A stretch of DNA of 23,955 nt, taken from the NCBI GenBank assembly GCA_900544645.1, contig UQWG01000028.1:1-23955 (forward strand), given 5' to 3'. Of the stretch, positions 7,296-13,968 are shown piece after piece (the first letter of the stretch is position 1; each line of letters opens with the position of its first letter). This DNA is from an uncultured Collinsella sp. (GTDB lineage Bacteria > Actinomycetota > Coriobacteriia > Coriobacteriales > Coriobacteriaceae). Made by a program: the position numbers and the translations under genes. The notes under the pieces are model-generated. The model worked only from the letters and a program-made list of their open reading frames with translations. It did no database searches and was not told where the DNA came from.

Positions 7296-7336
7296 GTCGA
7301 AGCCGCCACAAAGGCGCCCTGTGTGGCGGCTTCGAC
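7296..7336 (-). terminator. Hairpin downstream of hicB, candidate terminator
   Basis: A 15-bp perfect stem (GTCGAAGCCGCCACA at 7296-7310, complementary copy at 7322-7336) has an 11-nt loop. The minus-strand tail is only GTTTG, so termination would be weak or factor-assisted. It separates hicAB from the folate gene that follows in the same direction. Confidence 0.5.
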
Positions 7337-7348
7337 TCGACGTTGGCT

Positions 7349-7678
7349 TCACAGCGCCGCAGCGATCGCTTCAGTCACAAACTTATTGAGTGACTCACCC
7401 TTCTTTGCCGCTGCCAGCGCTGCTTGCTTGTGGAGCTCAGAGCCCGTTCTTACGTTGAACGAGCCCTTAAAAGCCCGCTCGGGTTCCTTGCCCTTCTCGG
7501 CGCAAAACTCAAGGTAATCGTCGACGGCGTCGTGGAAGCATTGCTCCACTTCTTCAGCCGTGGAGCCTTCAAATACGATTGCGTCCCTAATGCCGGCGAC
7601 CATACCTGTTAGCACATGCTGTTCGGCATCGAACTCGACCGGGGCGAAATAACCCTTGTATGCCAAAACGTTACTCAT
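7349..7678 (-). CDS. hicB: HicB-type antitoxin
   Basis: The 109-aa protein is the antitoxin half of a type II HicAB module. The N-terminal part (about 7-65: YKGYFAPVEFDAEQHVLTGM, then GST-AEEVEQCFHDAVDDYLEFC) is the partial RNase-H-like HicB fold that caps the toxin; the C-terminus (72-109: GSFNVRTGSELHKQAALAAA then KGESLNKFVTEAI) is a ribbon-helix-helix DNA-binding domain used for autoregulation. The ATG at 7678 is preferred because GGAGG is 5 nt upstream; an ATG at 7693 would lack that site. The start overlaps the 3' end of hicA (its stop is at 7671-7673), the usual translationally coupled toxin-first order. Confidence 0.88.
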   Translation of the reverse strand: MSNVLAYKGYFAPVEFDAEQHVLTGMVAGIRDAIVFEGSTAEEVEQCFHDAVDDYLEFCAEKGKEPERAFKGSFNVRTGSELHKQAALAAAKKGESLNKFVTEAIAAAL

Positions 7679-7934
7679 GACTACCTCCGACATCTTGCAG
7701 AAAGTGAACGATGTTTCGAATGGTCCCCGCTGTCAATTCGTCAGATGGATAAGGCGCGTGCATTACGAACATCCTGCCATCTGATGGCCTGTAGAAGCGA
7801 ACGCGCGATCCGGACGTCTTGCCTTTGCTGTCCATTTCAAAGCCATATGAAGCCATAACTTTAAGAAAGTCAGCAAATCTATACGTTGAAGGACAGCTAA
7901 GCAGCTGGGCGATGAGTTTATCGGATCGAGTCAT
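7671..7934 (-). CDS. hicA: HicA-type toxin (mRNA interferase), Gly-Ser-Arg variant
   Basis: The 87-aa protein has the HicA double-stranded-RNA-binding-like fold: N-terminal helix DKLIAQLLSCP, FADFLKVMASYGFEMDSKGK, then a strand TSGSRVRFYRP, a second strand RMFVMHAP, and the LTAGTIRNIVHFLQDVG helix. The catalytic His that most HicA proteins carry in a GSH motif is here Arg44 (SGSR); a His is retained in the second strand (His59 in VMHAP), as in a known HicA sub-branch. It would cut mRNA when not bound by HicB. It is 16 bp overlapped at its 3' end by the extended hicB frame and by 8 bp with the chosen hicB start. Whether this variant is catalytically active is not certain from sequence. Confidence 0.82.
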   Translation of the reverse strand: MTRSDKLIAQLLSCPSTYRFADFLKVMASYGFEMDSKGKTSGSRVRFYRPSDGRMFVMHAPYPSDELTAGTIRNIVHFLQDVGGSHE

Positions 7935-7948
7935 CCCGCCTCACATTC

Positions 7949-7969
7949 TGCAACTATATTCTAGTTGCA
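7949..7969. promoter_or_regulatory. Palindrome over the proximal hicAB promoter (candidate HicB operator)
   Basis: TGCAACTA (7949-7956) and TAGTTGCA (7962-7969) are perfect 8-bp inverted arms around TATTC. The palindrome covers the -10 (TAGAAT, 7958-7963, minus) of a promoter whose -35 is TTGCAT at 7981-7986 with 17-bp spacing. This is the expected place for autorepression by the ribbon-helix-helix domain of HicB. Confidence 0.6.
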
Positions 7970-7986
7970 ATTTCAGTTCGATGCAA
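7958..7986 (-). promoter_or_regulatory. Proximal hicAB promoter
   Basis: On the minus strand, -35 TTGCAT (7986-7981), a 17-bp spacer and -10 TAGAAT (7963-7958) lie 24 bp before the hicA ATG. Confidence 0.55.
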
Positions 7987-7994
7987 GCACCTCT

Positions 7995-8029
7995 ACTATA
8001 GAACATGTGTTCGTATAGAACAAGTGTTC
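7995..8029 (-). promoter_or_regulatory. Distal hicAB promoter overlapped by two LexA-type boxes
   Basis: On the minus strand, -35 TTGTTC (8023-8018), a 17-bp spacer and -10 TATAGT (8000-7995) form a good sigma-70-type promoter. Two perfect GAAC-N4-GTTC sequences overlap it: GAACATGTGTTC at 8001-8012 fills the spacer and GAACAAGTGTTC at 8018-8029 covers the -35. Both match the SOS box of Gram-positive and actinobacterial LexA (core GAAC-N4-GTTC), and each is followed by G. The only gene that a minus-strand promoter here can drive is hicA. Confidence 0.55.
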
Positions 8030-8032
8030 GAA

Positions 8033-8073
8033 CTACCACGAAGGGCGCCTGTGAACTGCGCCCTTCGTGGTAG
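8033..8073. terminator. 16-bp perfect hairpin between the M16 peptidase gene and hicAB
   Basis: CTACCACGAAGGGCGC (8033-8048) pairs perfectly with 8058-8073 across a 9-nt loop. It lies 17 bp past the peptidase stop on the minus strand and probably ends that transcript, although the T-run (GTTTTG) is on the plus-strand side and the minus-strand tail is only TTCG. Confidence 0.65.
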
Positions 8074-8089
8074 TTTTGCTTGCCGTGCC

Positions 8090-11000
8090 TTAGCCCAGCA
8101 GGTCGACTACGTTAAAGCCGGCGTTGCTCTTGGCGATGACGTCTCGGCCGCCAAAGACGCAGGTGGGCGAGGTGGCTGCGATGCGCGTCACGTCGGCGCC
8201 GAGCGAGCGAAGCTCACCGGGCGTGGCAGCGAGCATCTGGGCGCGGCGCTCCTCGCGTGCGTGCGGATCGAGCCCGGCCAGGTAGGTCGTGTTGCGGCGC
8301 TTGGTGAGCGTGTACGGCTTCACCGGCGCGTCCATGCCGCTCACGCAGCTCACGATAAAGCCCTCAAAGGCGGCCTCGTCGGGCTCAAAGCTGCCGAGCC
8401 ATTCGCCTGCGCGCGCCACACGCTCAATCGAGGGGTCGATTGCCGGGTCGCGGTAGGTGTAGAACGCCGCCTGACGCTCGCCGGCCGCGCGGAATCCGCA
8501 GCCGTACGCACCGCCCTTAACGCGGATCTCGTTCCACAGGTAGTCGTAGGAGAGCGCGTTGGCGGCAACCGCCCAGGCGCCCGTCACGTCGATGCCCAGA
8601 CGACGCGGGTCGCACGCGCTTGCCGCAAAGCAGATGTCGCTGGGGATGACAAAGGCCTCGTGGCGGTCGCACGGCGTCGGCACCACGAGCGCGTTGCGGC
8701 CGGAATCGGTGCTGTCGCCAGCGCCCAGCCCCAGGTCGCCCGCAGCATTCCAGTACGCGTCAAAGTCCTCGTCGCTGCCGGTAAAGCTTGCCAGGCAGCC
8801 GTCGGCCACAAAGATGCGGCTTGCCAGCTCGGCAAGCTTGGCACGCAGGTCGTCCAGTCGCTCGTCAAAGTGGTCGAGCAGGTCGCGCAGGAACAGATAG
8901 AAGTCCACGCCCGAAAGTTGCTCGCGCACCACGGCCGAAGGCGAGCTGTAGCTCATCGCGCGACCGAGCGCCGCCGAGTGACCGTTGTTGATAAAGCCCT
9001 GCTCAAGCCCAATGCGAATCTGCGTGAGAACGTCGCGCACGCGGTCGGCGTCGGCGTCTGCCAGCAGCGTGCTCGACCATACCTCGCGCGGCAGGCTCGC
9101 CAGCGCATTGATCTTCTCGGACAGGGCGCCGGCGCTCACCAGCAGATAAGGGCGCACACCGTCCACGTCGGGCTGGGTCATGACCTCGGTCGTAAAGCTC
9201 AAAAAGCCCAGCTTGCCGGCGAGCAAGTTGTCGAGCTCCTCGGCCGAGTGCTCGCTCGTGGGCAGCTGTTTGAGCAGGCGGCAGAGCAGCGTTACATAGG
9301 GCAGGTCCTCAAACGCGACGCAGCTCAGGTCGAAATACTGCATGGCGTAGGCCAGGCGGTTGGTGGGGATGCCGTGGCGCAGGCAGGGGATGGGCGCGGT
9401 CGTGTCCACGACTAGCGGCGGCTCGGGGCGCGCCTCGCCAATGTCGGACACGCGCAGGCGCGGCAGCGTGGCCTTGGCCTCGGGCGTGTCCTCCGCCTCC
9501 TGCGCGGCACGCAGTGCGGCCGTGCGCTCGACCACATCGGCCAGCTCGGCATCGGTCATGGCGTCGCGCTTGGCTGCCAGCTCGGCGGCCTCGGCACCCT
9601 CCGAACCCTCGGCGGCGTTCACCGGCACCAGCTCGACCAGCGCCATGTGGTCGTTTTCCAGCACCAGCTCGCGCAGCAGGTCCTCAAAGTAGCTGCCGTC
9701 CAGCTCGCCACGCAGCTCCTCGTACACCGGGCCGTACTTGAGTGCCAGCGTCGCGGCGTCGTCATCGTAGAGCCAGGTGCTCAGCGCATCGCACGCAATG
9801 GCCACGCCGTCGGCGATACCGTAGTCGCGCTGGCGCAGATCGTACTCGTTGCTGCTGATGATGGCTTCCAGGCGCTCGCGCGGAACGCCGTGCTCGCACA
9901 GGTCGCGGCAGGCGTCCTGGAATACGCGGCGCAGCTCGCGCGCCACGCCGGGCTGCGCGTTTTGCAGCATGATGAGCTCGTAGGGCTGCAGGCTCTCGGC
10001 CGCAGTGTAGCTCACCACGTTGCCGCCCAAGCCGGCGGCCAGAATGGCCTTCTTAACCGGCGCTTCGTTGGAGCCCAGTAGCGCCTCGAACAGGATATCC
10101 GCCGCGATCGTTCGCTTGCGGTCGAGCGCGCTGCCCAGCACAAGGCCCAGGCCCACCAAGGCGTTCTCGGGCGTGGTGGCCATCTCGATACGCTTGTACT
10201 CGCAGGTCACAGGCGCCTGCACGCCCAGCGGATTGGGCGCCAGCGTGGACGGGTCCTCGCCGGCGGCAACGGCAGCGTCCATGCGGCGGCTCGCGGCACT
10301 CGGCTGCGACAGATAGCGCTCGTCCAAAAAGGCCAGCGCGCGGTCCACGTCCAGGTCGCCGTAGAGCGTGATGTAGGAGTTGGAAGGATTGTAGTGGCGC
10401 GCGTGCGTGTCCAGGAACTGCTCGTAGGTGAGCGCAGGGATTGCGCGCGGGTCGCCGCCGCTCTCGTGCGCATAGGCGGTGTCGGGATAGAGCGCGGCGT
10501 TGACGGCGTCGTCCAGCACGCTCATGGGGTCGGACAGCGCGCCCTTCATCTCGTTGAACACCACGCCGTTATAGCGCAGCGTGCCCTCTCGCAGGCTGGC
10601 GGGGCTGCTGTCGCCGTCGCCCTCCGGCAGGTCCAGTTCGTAGTGCCAGCCCTCCTGCTCAAAAATGGTGGGCTTGGTATAGATGGCCGGGTTGAACACC
10701 GCGTCCAGGTACACGTCCATCAGGTTGTACAGATCCTGCTCGTTGGTGGTGGCAACGGGGTAGATGGTCTTGTCGGGGTAGGTCATGGCGTTGAGGAACG
10801 TCTGCATGGAGCTCTTGATCAGGTCGACAAACGGCTCCTTGACGGGAAACTTGGCCGATCCGCACAGCACCGAGTGCTCAAGAATATGGAACACGCCGGT
10901 GGAATCGGCCGGCGGCGTCTTAAAGCCAATGGCAAAGGCCTTGTTCTCGTCGTCGCACGCCAGGTACAGCAGGCGAGCGCCCGAGGCAGTGTGTCGCAGC

Positions 11001-11125
11001 ACGTAAGCGTCCGAGTCGAGCTCGGGCACGGTCTCGCGGCGCTCGACGGCAAAGCCGTGGCAGGTAGTGCCGGGCACCAGCAGTGCAGCGGCTGCGGCGC
11101 GCGGGTCGGTTGAGGTGGTGGGCAT
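8090..11125 (-). CDS. M16C-family zinc metallopeptidase (presequence peptidase/insulinase type)
   Basis: A 1011-aa, two-half clamshell peptidase predicted to degrade oligopeptides, probably in the cytosol as no signal peptide is visible. The inverted zinc motif HILEH (80-84, in GVFHILEHSVLCGS) supplies the two His ligands and the catalytic Glu83; the distal Glu ligand is E192 in FNEMKGALSDP. Size and motif context match the PreP/Cym1 (M16C) branch, with a C-terminal inactive M16 half. The ATG at 11125 is used because AAAGGAG lies 7 nt upstream; 69 further open codons upstream are not coding-like. A TATACT -10-like hexamer lies at 11178-11183 (minus strand) about 55 bp before the start, without a clear -35. 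It is a monocistronic gene with a hairpin at 8033. Confidence 0.92.
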   Translation of the reverse strand: MPTTSTDPRAAAAALLVPGTTCHGFAVERRETVPELDSDAYVLRHTASGARLLYLACDDENKAFAIGFKTPPADSTGVFHILEHSVLCGSAKFPVKEPFVDLIKSSMQTFLNAMTYPDKTIYPVATTNEQDLYNLMDVYLDAVFNPAIYTKPTIFEQEGWHYELDLPEGDGDSSPASLREGTLRYNGVVFNEMKGALSDPMSVLDDAVNAALYPDTAYAHESGGDPRAIPALTYEQFLDTHARHYNPSNSYITLYGDLDVDRALAFLDERYLSQPSAASRRMDAAVAAGEDPSTLAPNPLGVQAPVTCEYKRIEMATTPENALVGLGLVLGSALDRKRTIAADILFEALLGSNEAPVKKAILAAGLGGNVVSYTAAESLQPYELIMLQNAQPGVARELRRVFQDACRDLCEHGVPRERLEAIISSNEYDLRQRDYGIADGVAIACDALSTWLYDDDAATLALKYGPVYEELRGELDGSYFEDLLRELVLENDHMALVELVPVNAAEGSEGAEAAELAAKRDAMTDAELADVVERTAALRAAQEAEDTPEAKATLPRLRVSDIGEARPEPPLVVDTTAPIPCLRHGIPTNRLAYAMQYFDLSCVAFEDLPYVTLLCRLLKQLPTSEHSAEELDNLLAGKLGFLSFTTEVMTQPDVDGVRPYLLVSAGALSEKINALASLPREVWSSTLLADADADRVRDVLTQIRIGLEQGFINNGHSAALGRAMSYSSPSAVVREQLSGVDFYLFLRDLLDHFDERLDDLRAKLAELASRIFVADGCLASFTGSDEDFDAYWNAAGDLGLGAGDSTDSGRNALVVPTPCDRHEAFVIPSDICFAASACDPRRLGIDVTGAWAVAANALSYDYLWNEIRVKGGAYGCGFRAAGERQAAFYTYRDPAIDPSIERVARAGEWLGSFEPDEAAFEGFIVSCVSGMDAPVKPYTLTKRRNTTYLAGLDPHAREERRAQMLAATPGELRSLGADVTRIAATSPTCVFGGRDVIAKSNAGFNVVDLLG

Positions 11126-11289
11126 ATGCAGTCTCCTTTGACGCCCCAGCGGGGGCGAATCGAGTCGAATCCACGAGAGTATACCCATATGGGGCCGCGG
11201 CTCTGCGGCGAACTGGAGACGATGCCAGCGGATTTGGTAAAGGCCCCGCGTGCCCGCCGCGCGAGCGTGGAAACTTGGACGCCTATCGA

Positions 11290-11385
11290 ATGAGAGTGGA
11301 TTTTCGGACGGAATCAGCCTCAAAACGCCCAAATACCGTCCAAATATCCACCCTCATTTCCCGACCGTCCAAAATCCACGCTCAT
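11290..11385. repeat. Three-copy interspersed repeat (consensus ATGAGNGTGGAT-N2-4-GGACGG)
   Basis: Copies are at 11290-11311 (plus: ATGAGAGTGGATTTTCGGAC, then GG), 11336-11357 (minus; reads ATGAGGGTGGATATTTGGAC) and 11365-11385 (minus; reads ATGAGCGTGGATTTTGGACG). Copies two and three are inverted relative to copy one, so large stem-loops are possible. The repeats lie between the M16 gene and the regulator gene and share no sequence with the GAGAGATAA repeats that follow. No coding capacity is seen. Confidence 0.65.
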
Positions 11386-11487
11386 CCGCCGCCCGCACAT
11401 CTCTCATCTCTCATTCGTCACGAATACGAGAGATAACAGAAAGACGAGAGATAAATATGAGAGATAACTGAGCAGCAAAGAGACAAG

Positions 11488-11516
11488 CAATCATGGTATT
11501 ATCTCAATACCGATTG
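11488..11516. repeat. Inverted repeat just upstream of the -35 of the regulator gene
   Basis: CAATC-AT-GGTATT (11488-11500) and AATACC-GATTG (11506-11516) are inverted around ATCTC. It abuts and overlaps the TTGTTC -35, so it may be another operator or a cruciform. Confidence 0.45.
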
Positions 11517-11542
11517 TTCTACCAGCAAAAACATGTTTATAT
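11514..11542 (+). promoter_or_regulatory. Candidate promoter of the COG2865-type regulator
   Basis: -35 TTGTTC (11514-11519), 17-bp spacer and -10 TTATAT (11537-11542) lie about 150 bp before the start codon, placing one GAGAGATAA triplet upstream and the other in the transcribed leader. Confidence 0.4.
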
Positions 11543-11694
11543 GAAACAGATGGCAGACATCTTATCTTTTATCTCTCACTCATCTCTAATATGAGAGATA
11601 ACAGAAAGATGAGAGATAATTACGAGAGATAACTGAGAGACGAAGGAAATTCATTCGCGGCATTCTTCGCAGAACCGAGCGAAAGGACGTGCAG

Positions 11695-13161
11695 ATGAAC
11701 GAAAACGAACTGACCGGTCTGCTCGAGTCTTTAAGGCGCATGGGCTCGGACGATCTTAACGTCGAGGTCAAGGAGAGCGCCACAACGCTTTCCCGCGACG
11801 TATGGGAAACGGTCAGCGCTTTCGCAAACACCGCCGGCGGCATCATCGTGCTCGGAGTGAGCGAGCGCGCGGGTTTTGTCCCAGTTGCAAACTTTGAGAC
11901 CGAGAAAGTTCTCAACCAATTCGTGGCGGGCATGGGTGATGCGGGCGGTCGCGGAAAGCTGGCCAATCCGCCCAAATACACCATTGAGCGCGTGGAGCTC
12001 CAGGGCACCGTGGTTCTGGTCATCACGATTGAGGAGCTCGACCCGTCGAGCAAGCCTTGTTATGTCATAGAGCGGGGCGCTCAAGGTGGCAGCTACAAAC
12101 GCATCGATGACAAAGATGTCCCGCTTTCGTCGACTGAGGTGCTCGCATTGGCGTCATACGGTCGAGCGACTCCGAGCGATCGCGACGCGGTGGCGGGCGC
12201 GGGCGCGGACGATCTCGACGAGGCGCTGGTCGACCGTACGATAGATCGGGCTTTCTCGTTGACGCCTCGGGCAATGCGCGGCGCGCCGGACAAACAAACG
12301 AAGCTGGAGCGCCTAAATTTCCTTGATTCCCAGGGCAATGTTACCAAGGCTGGACTCCTAGTTGCGGGCACCTACCCTCAGCAGTTTTATCCCAAGCTCT
12401 TTATCGACATGGCTGTCTATGCGGGGACCCGGAAAGGCACGGCGGGATCGCTGAGGTTCATGGACCGCACAATCTGTGAGGGAACGTTGGGCGAGATGAT
12501 CTCGGATGCCGTCGCGGCCGTCGCCAAGAATTTGCGGCGAACCTCGACCGTCCAAGGCGTCTCGCGTGTCGACTCGCTGGAGATTCCCGAGGAGGTTCTG
12601 CGCGAGGCAATCGCCAACGCCGTAATCCATCGAGAATACGGGGATCGGTTCTGTGGACAATCGATTACCGTCGACGTCTTTGACGATCGTGTCGAGGTGA
12701 CGAATCCTGGTGGCCTTTACGGGGGAAAGACTCGCGAGAACTTGTTTGACGGCAGCTCCCGATGCCGTAACGCGACGCTTGTGAAGCTCATGTCGATTGT
12801 CCCGCTGCCGGATGGCGCAGGTTCGCCGGCTGAGGGCAATGGCTCGGGCATCCCGATGATGATCGATGCCATGCGCGCGCATGGTCTGGCCGAGCCCCTG
12901 TTCTGCCCGGGGTTCGATCGGTTCAAGGTCGTACTTTACCGTTCAAAGATCGAGCCGGTCGATCATGGCGGGGGCTTAATTGTGACGGCACTCAAACACT
13001 ACGGCGAGCTGGGGACGCGCGAGCTGGCAGAGCACACAGGGCTTACAATTTCCCAGGTTAGGTCGCGCGTCAACGCGCTCATTGCTCAAGGCGAGCTTGA
13101 GCCCACGGCGCCGTCGACAAGCCGCAACCGCAAATATCGACTGTCAGAGCGCGTGGGATAG
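11695..13161 (+). CDS. AlbA_2 (Schlafen-like) domain / ATPase-fold / winged-helix regulator (COG2865 type)
   Basis: The 488-aa protein begins with an AlbA_2 domain (about 10-130), recognised by LNVEVKES (22-29), the FANTAGGIIVLGV block (43-55) and GSYKRI near 120. The middle-to-C-terminal part carries a GHKL-like ATPase segment (HATPase_c_4): EEVLREAIANAVIHREYGD with the N-box Asn, and DDRVEVTNPGGLYGG as the nucleotide lid region. A winged helix at the C-terminus (about 430-485, GTRELAEHTGLTISQVRSRV) may bind DNA. Such proteins are annotated as transcriptional regulators or RecG-like, and sometimes occur in defence or mobile contexts; the true role is unknown. ATG 11695 has AAAGGA 7 nt upstream, better than the GTG at 11689. 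The repeat array upstream suggests autoregulation. Confidence 0.82.
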   Translation: MNENELTGLLESLRRMGSDDLNVEVKESATTLSRDVWETVSAFANTAGGIIVLGVSERAGFVPVANFETEKVLNQFVAGMGDAGGRGKLANPPKYTIERVELQGTVVLVITIEELDPSSKPCYVIERGAQGGSYKRIDDKDVPLSSTEVLALASYGRATPSDRDAVAGAGADDLDEALVDRTIDRAFSLTPRAMRGAPDKQTKLERLNFLDSQGNVTKAGLLVAGTYPQQFYPKLFIDMAVYAGTRKGTAGSLRFMDRTICEGTLGEMISDAVAAVAKNLRRTSTVQGVSRVDSLEIPEEVLREAIANAVIHREYGDRFCGQSITVDVFDDRVEVTNPGGLYGGKTRENLFDGSSRCRNATLVKLMSIVPLPDGAGSPAEGNGSGIPMMIDAMRAHGLAEPLFCPGFDRFKVVLYRSKIEPVDHGGGLIVTALKHYGELGTRELAEHTGLTISQVRSRVNALIAQGELEPTAPSTSRNRKYRLSERVG

Positions 13162-13166
13162 ATGCG

Positions 13167-13215
13167 TTAGTGGACGAGGCGACTCAATAATCGACCCTCG
13201 ATTGGCGCCCACTAA
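13167..13215 (+). terminator. Nested hairpin after the regulator gene, candidate terminator
   Basis: TTAGTGG (13167-13173) pairs with CCACTAA (13209-13215), and inside it AATCGA-CCC-TCGATT (13189-13203) is a perfect small hairpin. No T-run follows, so it may be a weak terminator. Confidence 0.35.
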
Positions 13216-13261
13216 GGTAAAGCGGTTGTTGCCCAGTCGACGGTGATGCTAAAGACTCGGC

Positions 13262-13753
13262 TTACGCCGGCATGGCCCCGAACCCGTCTATCAAGAACAG
13301 CCTAAGAACCAGCTTGATGACATTTCCCGGTTTGACTTCAGCCGTGCCAAAGACGCTGCGCTCGGCGAGCTCGCTGCAGTATGCATAGATGTCGCGGATA
13401 AGGTCCGCGCCCGAGAGCGTAAACATGTAGCCTGCGTCCGAAAGCGCATTGGGCGCGGCAGGCAACTTGGCCATGTGACAGAACGTTTGCAGATCGGGCG
13501 CCATAACGTTCTGGTAGTCGAGGTGGCCGTTGGCATCCTGCGCGGCAAGCTCCAATTGGCGCACAAAATCCAGCGCCGCCGCTAACACAAAGCTCGGCGT
13601 AGGCGCATTGACGTCCTGGGTGGTCGCCACAAGCCTGCCCGCTGCCTGCGTGATAAGCCAGGCGACCTCGCGCTGGCAGCGCACGGCCTTGCGCATAACC
13701 GGCTTGATGGACGAAGAAGAAACGCTCCCCTTAGGCGGATTCGAAGCAGCCAT
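13262..13753 (-). CDS. Conserved-looking hypothetical protein, unknown function
   Basis: I do not recognise this 163-aa protein. It is mostly helical by composition, has no signal peptide and no clear membrane span. Visible features are a Ser/Lys-rich N-terminus (SVSSSSIKP), a basic segment VMRKAVRCQREVAWLI, two Cys, and a moderately hydrophobic C-terminus (GNVIKLVLRLFLIDGFGAMP). Codon use agrees with its neighbours and GGGAGGG lies 4 nt before the ATG, supporting translation. A TATACT at 13811-13816 on the minus strand could be its -10. It sits alone between the regulator and the HNH gene, convergent with the former and divergent from the latter. Confidence 0.7.
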   Translation of the reverse strand: MAASNPPKGSVSSSSIKPVMRKAVRCQREVAWLITQAAGRLVATTQDVNAPTPSFVLAAALDFVRQLELAAQDANGHLDYQNVMAPDLQTFCHMAKLPAAPNALSDAGYMFTLSGADLIRDIYAYCSELAERSVFGTAEVKPGNVIKLVLRLFLIDGFGAMPA

Positions 13754-13968
13754 AAGACCCTCCCATGAACGACCCGGCCCAACAAGCCCGGATGAAACAC
13801 GTGCTACATCAGTATACAGGGAAGTGGGGTAGCGGGGTACAAGCGCGCCAGCGGCAAACCGGGAGCATCAACGATGTGCCGATCGCGGAATGAGATCTCG
13901 TAATAATTGACTTCCGGCCATATTATTGAGGGGCATGACTCGCGTTCGTATGGTTGTAGGTGCTGGCG

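Larger units (their letters stand above)
11399..11632. promoter_or_regulatory. GAGAGATAA repeat array, candidate operators of the COG2865 regulator
   Basis: GAGAGATAA occurs as two triplets with identical geometry: 11428-11436, 11446-11454, 11459-11467, and 11593-11601, 11611-11619, 11624-11632 (offsets 18 and 13 bp in both). Spacers are conserved too (CAGAAAGA between the first and second unit, CTGAG after the third). An inverted copy is at 11569-11577 and shorter ATCTCTC copies are at 11399-11405 and 11406-11412; the latter forms, with the first plus-strand unit, a near-palindrome over 11406-11433 (arms ATCTCTC-ATTCG). The array flanks the promoter at 11514-11542, upstream of the DNA-binding protein gene at 11695. 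Confidence 0.7.

Noticed and set aside
7990..8035. Phage or integrase attachment site suggested by the repeated GAAC/GTTC boxes
   Set aside because: No integrase gene nearby and no direct-repeat partner; promoter geometry explains the boxes better.
8024..9415. 463-codon plus-strand frame opposite the M16 peptidase
   Set aside because: Antisense shadow; composition is Arg/Ala/Val/His-rich and matches nothing.
11399..11632. CRISPR array
   Set aside because: Repeats are 9 bp, occur in both orientations, and the spacers between them are themselves repeated; no cas genes.
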